Shown one piece after another: positions 58,173 to 64,000 of a stretch of DNA of 64,000 nt. Origin of the DNA: Alphaproteobacteria bacterium (GTDB lineage: Bacteria; Pseudomonadota; Alphaproteobacteria; Micropepsales; Micropepsaceae); NCBI GenBank assembly GCA_017308475.1, contig JAFKEU010000008.1:124001-188000 (forward strand). The letters are read 5' to 3'. Made by a program: the position numbers and the translations under genes. The notes under the pieces are model-generated. The model was not told the DNA's origin. It did not search any database and saw nothing but the letters and a program-made list of their open reading frames with translations. The first letter of the stretch is position 1; every line of letters starts with the position of its first letter.

Positions 58173-59708
58173 TCACTCCCACTCGATGGTGCCGGGCGGC
58201 TTGGAGGTGATGTCGTAGACCACGCGGTTGATGCCGCGCACCTCGTTGACGATGCGCGTGGCGGTGCGCGCCAGGAAGCCGTGCTCGAAGGGATAATAGT
58301 CGGCCGTCATGCCGTCCGACGACGTTACCGCGCGCAGCGCGCAGACATGGTCATAGGTGCGCCCGTCGCCCATTACCCCCACCGTCTTGACCGGCAGCAG
58401 CACGGCAAAGGCCTGCCAGATTTCGTCGTACAGCCCCGCCTTCCTGATCTCGTCCAGATAGATGGTGTCGGCCTTGCGCAGGATTTCAAGCTTTTCCCCG
58501 GTGATCTCACCCGGCACGCGGATGGCAAGGCCCGGCCCCGGAAAGGGATGGCGGCCCACAAAGGCCGGCGGCAGGCCCAGCTCGCGGCCCAGCGCACGCA
58601 CTTCGTCCTTGAACAGTTCGCGCAGGGGTTCGACCAGTTTGAGCTTCATGAAATCGGGCAGGCCGCCGACATTGTGGTGGCTCTTGATGGTGACCGACGG
58701 CCCGCCAGTGGCCGACACGCTTTCGATCACGTCGGGATAAAGCGTGCCCTGGGCCAGGAATTCGGCGCCACCGACCTTGTGGCTCTCCCTGTCGAAGACG
58801 TCGATGAAGGCCGCGCCGATGATCTTGCGCTTCTGCTCGGGATCGCTGACGCCCGCCAGACGTTCCAGGAACAGCTCCCTGGCCTCGGCATGGATCAGCG
58901 GGATGTTGTAATGGTCGCGGAACAGGTTCACGACCTCGTCCGCCTCGCCGCTGCGCATCAGTCCGGTATCGACGAAAATACAGGTCAGCTGGTCGCCGAC
59001 CGCCTCATGGATCAAGACCGCGGCGACGGACGAATCCACGCCGCCGGAAAGCCCGCAGATCACCCTGCCCTTGCCGACCTGGGCGCGGATTTTCGCGATC
59101 GCCGCCTCGCGGAAGGCATGCATGTTCCACTCGGGCTCGATCCCGGCAATGGTGCGCACGAAATTGGCCAGGATGGTCGCGCCGCGCGGGGTGTGCACCA
59201 CCTCCGGATGGAACTGCACGCCATAAAAGCGCCGCGCCTCGTCGGCGATCACCGCATAGGGCGAGCCTTCCGACGTCGCCACCACCTCGAAGCCCGGCGG
59301 AATGGCGGTGATCTTGTCGCCGTGGCTCATCCACACCGGCTCGCTGCCGTTTTCGGCCAGCCCTTCCAGCAGCGGCGAACGCCTGTGCACCTGAATGTCG
59401 GCCCGGCCGAATTCCTGGTTGTGGCCGCCTTCGACCGCCCCGCCCAACTGCGCCGACATGGTCATCTCGCCATAGCAGATGCCCAGCACCGGCACGCCCG
59501 CTTCGAACACGCCTTGCGGCGCGCGCGGGGCGTTCTCTTCATAGACAGAGCACGGCCCGCCCGACAGGATGATGGCGCGGGGCTTTTTCGCCAGCGCCGC
59601 TTCAGCCTTGTTGTAGGGCACGATCTCGCAATAGACGCCCGCCTCGCGCACGCGCCGCGCGATCAGCTGGGTGACCTGGCTGCCGAAATCCAGAACCAGT
59701 ACGCTCAT
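58173..59708 (-). CDS. guaA: GMP synthase (glutamine-hydrolysing)
   Basis: Converts XMP to GMP with glutamine and ATP. 511 residues: class I glutaminase domain with Cys78 in GICYGEM and the His/Glu pair in FHPEV; PP-loop [10 protein letters not shown]-terminal dimerisation domain ending [14 protein letters not shown] 59708. It overlaps the upstream TPR gene's stop as ATGA. guaB lies 4 kb away on the same strand. Confidence 0.97.
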   Translation of the reverse strand: MSVLVLDFGSQVTQLIARRVREAGVYCEIVPYNKAEAALAKKPRAIILSGGPCSVYEENAPRAPQGVFEAGVPVLGICYGEMTMSAQLGGAVEGGHNQEFGRADIQVHRRSPLLEGLAENGSEPVWMSHGDKITAIPPGFEVVATSEGSPYAVIADEARRFYGVQFHPEVVHTPRGATILANFVRTIAGIEPEWNMHAFREAAIAKIRAQVGKGRVICGLSGGVDSSVAAVLIHEAVGDQLTCIFVDTGLMRSGEADEVVNLFRDHYNIPLIHAEARELFLERLAGVSDPEQKRKIIGAAFIDVFDRESHKVGGAEFLAQGTLYPDVIESVSATGGPSVTIKSHHNVGGLPDFMKLKLVEPLRELFKDEVRALGRELGLPPAFVGRHPFPGPGLAIRVPGEITGEKLEILRKADTIYLDEIRKAGLYDEIWQAFAVLLPVKTVGVMGDGRTYDHVCALRAVTSSDGMTADYYPFEHGFLARTATRIVNEVRGINRVVYDITSKPPGTIEWE

Positions 59709-60151
59709 GGGCCGGAATTGTTCGGCGCCGCATTCGCCGCAGTCGCGTTGGCCGGCTTGTCCAGCGCCTTCATGGCACCCAGCGCCGCGGCATTGGCCGG
59801 ATCGATGCCCAGCGCCGCCTCGTAATAGCTGCGGGCATATTCATCCTCGCCGGCGCGGGCATAAAGATCGCCCAGCGCGACATAGGAACCGGGCCGCGCC
59901 GGATCGGCGACGATGGCAGACTGCGCCAGCCTCAAGGCCAGTTCCTTCTCGCCCTTGGTGGCGGCAGTCCGGGAGCCGGCCAGCAGCGACTCCACCGTGA
60001 CCGGCGCTGCGGGTTTGCTTTTGGCCTTGGCCGGCTTGGCCGCAGAATGGGGCGTCTTGCCAGCCGTTTTGTCAGGCGCTTTGGGCCCGGCAACGGCCAC
60101 GGGCGCCATCACCAGGACGGCGGCAAGAAAGGGAATCGCGCGGAGCTTCAT
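59705..60151 (-). CDS. Exported TPR protein
   Basis: 148-residue protein with a Sec signal ([22 protein letters not shown]), a Lys/Pro/Ala linker and about two TPR motifs ([50 protein letters not shown]). ATG 60151 is chosen because the signal peptide starts there. Probable periplasmic scaffold; no partner identified. Coupled to guaA by ATGA overlap. Confidence 0.75.
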   Translation of the reverse strand: MKLRAIPFLAAVLVMAPVAVAGPKAPDKTAGKTPHSAAKPAKAKSKPAAPVTVESLLAGSRTAATKGEKELALRLAQSAIVADPARPGSYVALGDLYARAGEDEYARSYYEAALGIDPANAAALGAMKALDKPANATAANAAPNNSGP

Positions 60152-60191
60152 GCGGCCACCATATGACATTTTCCACCCCGCAAACCATGCG

Positions 60192-61445
60192 TCATGAGCG
60201 GCGGAGCCCTGCAGCAAAGAAGCCATCCGTTCCGGTCAGGGCCGGGCTGGCGCGGAAGTCCCCTGAAAGGCCTGGGGGCGCTCTTCCATGCCAGTGTTCC
60301 GCCAGATCGGCCAGGACAAAGCCGGGCTGGCGGGCCAGGAAGGCCGCCACCCGGTCCCGGTTCTCCACCGGCAGGACCGAGCAGGTGGCATAGAGGATCA
60401 GCCCGCCGGGAGCCGTATGGCGCGCAGCCTCGTCCAGCAGCCCGTCCTGGATGCGGTTCAGTTCGGCCAGGCGCTCGGGGGTCAGCCGCCAGCGCAGTTC
60501 CGGCTGGCGCCGCCAGGTTCCGGTGCCGCTGCAGGGCGCGTCCAGGAATACCAGTTCGAATTTGCCGTTAGGGGTGTTTTCGGGGCCCCAAGCCGGGCCG
60601 CCATGCCGGTCGGTCATGGCGATCATGGTGGCGCCTGCCCGCGCCGCCCGTTCGGCCAGGGGGGCTAGCCGCGCGGCGCTGTCGTCGAAGGCCAGGATGT
60701 GGCCGCGATTTTCCATCGCCGCCGCCAGGGCCAGCGCCTTGCCGCCCGCCCCCGCCGCCAGGTCCAGCACCGCCATGCCGGGCCGGGCACCCGCCAGCAG
60801 GGAAGCGATCTGCGCCGCCTCATCCTGAAATTCGAAAGTGCCTCGCGCGAACAAGTCCGACTTCGCCAGTGCGGCACTTCCCCCGCCCGGGGGGATTCGG
60901 ATGCCCACCGGCGACCAGGGCGTGGCTTCGGCCGCAAACCCTTCCTGCTTCAGCGCCGCCAGCACATCGGCCCGCCCCGCCTTCAGCGTGTTGACGCGCA
61001 GATCGACCGGTGCACGGTCCTGCAGCGCGATCATTTCCGCCATCAGCCGGTCGCCGAAGGCGCGCTTCAACTCGCCTTCCAGCCAGGCGGGATATTCACC
61101 GCGCATCCAGTCCGGCATCGCATCCGGGGCGCGCGCCAGTTGGGCGCGCTCGGCCTCGCTCAAAGGCTCCGGTCCATAGCCGCCGCCGAACAGGGCATCG
61201 ATATCGCCGCCGGCCACCAGCGCGATCGCCAGCGCGCGCGGGGCATCACTGCCCATCCGGTGCGCCAGCCGCGCCCGCGACCGCTGGACCTGGAACACCA
61301 TCTCGCCGATGGCGCGCCGATCCCCTGACCCGGCGAAGCGGCGGCTGCGAAACCACTGCTTCAGGAAGCGGTCCAGCGGCTGGTGGGTGGCGCCCATCGC
61401 TTCCAGGATTTCGATCGCCATCTGTAGCCGGGCGGCGGGAGTCAC
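60192..61445 (-). CDS. rsmB: RsmB-like 16S rRNA (cytosine-C5) methyltransferase
   Basis: Class I SAM methyltransferase of the RsmB/RsmF (NOL1/NOP2/Sun) family. An NusB-like N-terminal region precedes the core with VLDLAAGAGGKALALAA (motif I), the catalytic DAPCSGTGTWRRQPELRW (motif IV Cys) and ILYATCSVLPVEN (motif VI Cys). A GTG at 61445 has GGAGG at ideal spacing (7 nt), whereas the ATG at 61451 is too close to it, so GTG is preferred; 417 residues. Divergent from a membrane-protein gene. Confidence 0.85.
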   Translation of the reverse strand: MTPAARLQMAIEILEAMGATHQPLDRFLKQWFRSRRFAGSGDRRAIGEMVFQVQRSRARLAHRMGSDAPRALAIALVAGGDIDALFGGGYGPEPLSEAERAQLARAPDAMPDWMRGEYPAWLEGELKRAFGDRLMAEMIALQDRAPVDLRVNTLKAGRADVLAALKQEGFAAEATPWSPVGIRIPPGGGSAALAKSDLFARGTFEFQDEAAQIASLLAGARPGMAVLDLAAGAGGKALALAAAMENRGHILAFDDSAARLAPLAERAARAGATMIAMTDRHGGPAWGPENTPNGKFELVFLDAPCSGTGTWRRQPELRWRLTPERLAELNRIQDGLLDEAARHTAPGGLILYATCSVLPVENRDRVAAFLARQPGFVLADLAEHWHGRAPPGLSGDFRASPALTGTDGFFAAGLRRS

Positions 61446-61521
61446 GGCCATTCCTCCTTTGCGGCCAAGGATTTGCGGGCGCAAACCGCTTGGTGAGGAT
61501 TGCCTTTATAGAGTGTGGGCC

Positions 61522-62952
61522 ATGTTTGCGACCACGATTTCGCCGGCCGGGGAAGAAGGCCGCACCGGCTGGCGCGCCTCCCCGGAGCTGGCGTTTGGCC
61601 TCTTTGCCGGGCTGGCCGCCTTTGCGCTGGCCGCGCTTTCGCCCGCGATCCTCAACGACAGCGACACCTATTGGCAGATTCTGTCCGGCGCCTGGATGGT
61701 GGATCACAGCAGGGTGCTGCGCGCCGATCCCTTTTCCTACACCGCAGCGGGCCAGGCCCTCAGCACCCAGTCCTGGCTGGCAGAGATCGTCATGGCCCAG
61801 GTCTATCGCGCCGCCGGCTGGGCGGGCATCCATGCCCTGTTCGGCGCGGCCGCCGGCCTGACCGCCTTCACCGTCGCCCGCTTCCTGCGCCGTCGCATCG
61901 ACACCCTCCCTGCGCTGGTGACGGCGGTGCTGGGCCTTGCCTGCGTTTCGGTCAGCCTGTTGGCGCGGCCGCACATGCTGGCACTGCCGCTGCTGGCGCT
62001 GTGGACGGCCGCACTGGTGGCGGCGCGGGAGAAAAACGCCGCGCCATCCTATTGGCTGCTGCCGGTGATGGCGCTGTGGGCCAACCTGCATGGCAGCTTC
62101 GCCTTCGGCCTGGCGCTGGCCGCGGCCCTTGGCGCAGAAGCGATCATCGAAAGCCCGACATCGCGCCGCACCGCCATCGCCTGGGGCGCATTCCTGCTGG
62201 CTGCCGTCGCCGCCGCCATGCTGACGCCGGAAGGCTGGCGCGGGCTTCTGTTTCCCGTCCACCTCACCGCCATGACGCAACTGGCCCATATCGGCGAATG
62301 GCAGGCCAGCGACTTCACCCATCCCGGGCCGCTGGAGTTCGCGCTGCTGGGCGCGCTGTTCGTGCTGGCGCGGGGCAGGGTGCGGGTCAGGCTGGTGCGC
62401 CTTCTGATCCTCATGGGGCTGGTGCATCTGGCCCTGGCCCACGCGCGTCACCAGATGCTGCTTGGGGTCGCGGGCACGCTGCTGCTGGCGCCCGCGCTGG
62501 CGGCCGCCTGGCCGGCCAGGAACAGAAAAACCTCGCCCCTCCCCGCCGTCGCGGCTGGCCTGCTGCTGGTGCTGGGCTTGGCGTTGCGCCTGTCGGTTCC
62601 CGCGCCGCGTGGGCAGGACGCGATTTCGCCACAGGCCGCGCTGGCCCATGTGCCGCGCTTCGTGCGCGAGATGCCGGTGCTGAACGATTATGCCTTTGGC
62701 GGCTACCTGATCTGGACCGGAGCCAGGCCCTTCGTCGACAGCCGCGCCGATCTTTATGGCGACGATTTCCTGTCCAACTATGCCGCGCTGACGGCGCCCG
62801 ACAAGGACGCGCTGGCCTCGAGCCTGGCCTATTACCATGTGCGCTGGACCATCTTCCGCGCCGATGCGCCGGTGGTGAAGCTGCTGGACGCCATGCCCGG
62901 CTGGCAACGTCTTTATGCCGACAATGTCGCAGTGGTGCATGTGCACGACTGA
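61522..62952 (+). CDS. Polytopic membrane protein, unknown function
   Basis: 476-residue protein with about ten hydrophobic segments. A cytoplasmic start (MFATTISPAGEEGRTGW) precedes the first helix; an early LNDSDTYWQILSGAWMVDHS and WLLPVMALWANLHGSFAFG recall GT-C glycosyltransferase-like membrane proteins. The C-terminal segment GYLIWTGARPFVDSRADLYG is a conserved-looking motif. No named family. ATG 61522 is the first within the plausible protein; upstream sequence overlaps rsmB. No clear ribosome-binding site. Confidence 0.8.
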   Translation: MFATTISPAGEEGRTGWRASPELAFGLFAGLAAFALAALSPAILNDSDTYWQILSGAWMVDHSRVLRADPFSYTAAGQALSTQSWLAEIVMAQVYRAAGWAGIHALFGAAAGLTAFTVARFLRRRIDTLPALVTAVLGLACVSVSLLARPHMLALPLLALWTAALVAAREKNAAPSYWLLPVMALWANLHGSFAFGLALAAALGAEAIIESPTSRRTAIAWGAFLLAAVAAAMLTPEGWRGLLFPVHLTAMTQLAHIGEWQASDFTHPGPLEFALLGALFVLARGRVRVRLVRLLILMGLVHLALAHARHQMLLGVAGTLLLAPALAAAWPARNRKTSPLPAVAAGLLLVLGLALRLSVPAPRGQDAISPQAALAHVPRFVREMPVLNDYAFGGYLIWTGARPFVDSRADLYGDDFLSNYAALTAPDKDALASSLAYYHVRWTIFRADAPVVKLLDAMPGWQRLYADNVAVVHVHD

Positions 62953-62994
62953 CGCGCCCCGGTGCTAGGCTTGCCCCGGTCACGGAGCATGCCC

Positions 62995-63594
62995 ATGAAC
63001 GATCAAGGCGGGGACGATCTTGAAGGCCGCGTGAAACTGCGCGAACTGAAGACCTTGTCGGACAACCATTATATCCTGCGCCGCGCGAGTTTCGAGTTCC
63101 GCCGCAGCGACGGAACCTGGCAGGCCCAGCTGCGTGAATCCTATGACATCGGCGATGGTGCCGCCGTGCTGCCCATCGACCCTGCGCGCGGCACCGTCAT
63201 CCTGGTGCGCCAGTTCCGCTGGCCCGCCTACGAAGCGGGCAGCCGTCACCTGTCGATCGAGGTGCCCGCCGGCAAGCTGGACGGCGACGATCCCGAAACC
63301 TGCGTGCGGCGCGAGGCAATGGAGGAAGCCGGCGTCACCCTGGGACCCGGGCGCCGCCTGTTCCACTGCTTCTCCAGCCCGGGCGCGGTGAAGGAACGCC
63401 TGTCACTGTTCCTGGCCGACTATGATTCCGCCGCGCCGCGGGCGGCCGGCGGCGGCCACGAACATGAGGGCGAAGACATCGCCGTGCTGGAGATCGGGCT
63501 GGACGAAGCTTACGCGATGGTGACGGACGGGCGCATCGACGACGCCAAGACCATCATGCTGATCCAGGCGGCGAAGCTAAGGTCTTCTGATTGA
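62995..63594 (+). CDS. Nudix hydrolase, nucleotide-sugar/ADP-ribose pyrophosphatase type
   Basis: 199-residue hydrolase. The Nudix box GX5EX7REUXEEXGU is complete (GKLDGDDPETCVRREAMEEAG, spanning ~residues 90-110). The flanking VILVRQFRWPAYEAG and FSSPGAVKERLSLFLADY match the NudF/NudK-type subfamily that cleaves ADP-ribose or GDP-mannose. ATG 62995 is preferred over the ATG two codons upstream because GGAG lies 7 nt before it. It lies 42 bp after the membrane-protein gene and converges on guaB. The 113-bp gap to guaB (63595-63707) shows no clear terminator. Confidence 0.88.
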   Translation: MNDQGGDDLEGRVKLRELKTLSDNHYILRRASFEFRRSDGTWQAQLRESYDIGDGAAVLPIDPARGTVILVRQFRWPAYEAGSRHLSIEVPAGKLDGDDPETCVRREAMEEAGVTLGPGRRLFHCFSSPGAVKERLSLFLADYDSAAPRAAGGGHEHEGEDIAVLEIGLDEAYAMVTDGRIDDAKTIMLIQAAKLRSSD

Positions 63595-63707
63595 GCCGAG
63601 ATGTCAGGCGCGCAGGATTTTGCGGCCTGATCAGGAGCGAGGAGCGATGTGGGCGTAAGGGCCCATGAGCGATCTCGCGACGTACTCAGGACACAAAAGG
63701 CCAGCGC

Positions 63708-64000
<293 letters not shown>

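Overview
The window is GC-rich, gene-dense chromosomal DNA from an alphaproteobacterium. The main evidence is conserved gene order: surA-pdxA-rsmA; fabD-fabG-acpP-fabF-mltG-yicC-gmk; rpsF-rpsR-rplI; alr-(mlaE-mlaF)-radA-cvpA-purF-SDR beside dnaB; guaA and guaB close together. The combination resembles Rhizomicrobium/Micropepsaceae or Caulobacterales-like lineages, but I cannot place it below class. No rRNA, tRNA, CRISPR array, prophage or transposase gene was seen. Genes are packed tightly, and stop/start overlaps of the ATGA, GTGA or TGATG type are very common.

Layout. 1-2.7 kb: the end of surA, then pdxA and rsmA. 3.0-4.5 kb: a Tyr/Gly/Asp-rich lipoprotein gene, an AT-rich orphan membrane gene, 50-bp tandem repeats and a REP-like palindrome. 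4.5-10.5 kb: one minus-strand run for fatty-acid synthesis, MltG, YicC and guanylate kinase. 10.5-15.5 kb: two tandem MFS transporters and a P3A H+-ATPase. 15.6-18.3 kb: the S6-S18-L9 operon and two secreted proteins. 18.4-21.6 kb: a CNNM/CBS protein and an ArsR-controlled DHFR-like/AHSA1/NTF2-like operon. 21.6-26.4 kb: panB, a YfgM-like protein, bamB and der. 26.4-38.6 kb: SDR, purF, cvpA, radA, GFA, mlaF, mlaE, alr, a glycosyltransferase, dnaB, a sulfotransferase and a UdgX-type uracil-DNA glycosylase. 38.6-58.1 kb is the accessory part: GNAT, DUF72, an ECF42 sigma-factor module, an ArsC-like protein, cyclopropane-fatty-acid synthase, a bufferin (copper-binding peptide) operon, a divergent SRAP protein, DUF899, a TPR/winged-helix regulator, a cupin, a truncated heme-binding protein, a second P3A ATPase and an AraC/quinone-reductase pair. 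58.2-64 kb: guaA, a TPR protein, an RsmB-like methyltransferase, a large membrane protein, a Nudix hydrolase and the 3' end of guaB.

The most interesting result is an apparent ECF42 regulon that can be read directly from the DNA. Four sites of the exact form TGTCGG-N17-CGTC lie just upstream of four transcription units: yciI plus the ECF42 sigma gene, the divergent SRPBCC-VOC-DHFR-like operon, a VOC gene downstream of the sigma gene, and a second YCII-type gene 11 kb away. Other regulatory readings are an ArsR promoter predicted to give a leaderless, autoregulated mRNA, an ECF-like promoter (GTAACA-N16-CGAA) before the bufferin operon, and two FNR/FixK-like boxes, each placed about 40 bp from the predicted start of a small envelope-protein gene. 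A 31-bp inverted-repeat element upstream of purF shares its end motifs with a palindrome near 4.4 kb, defining a local REP/MITE family.
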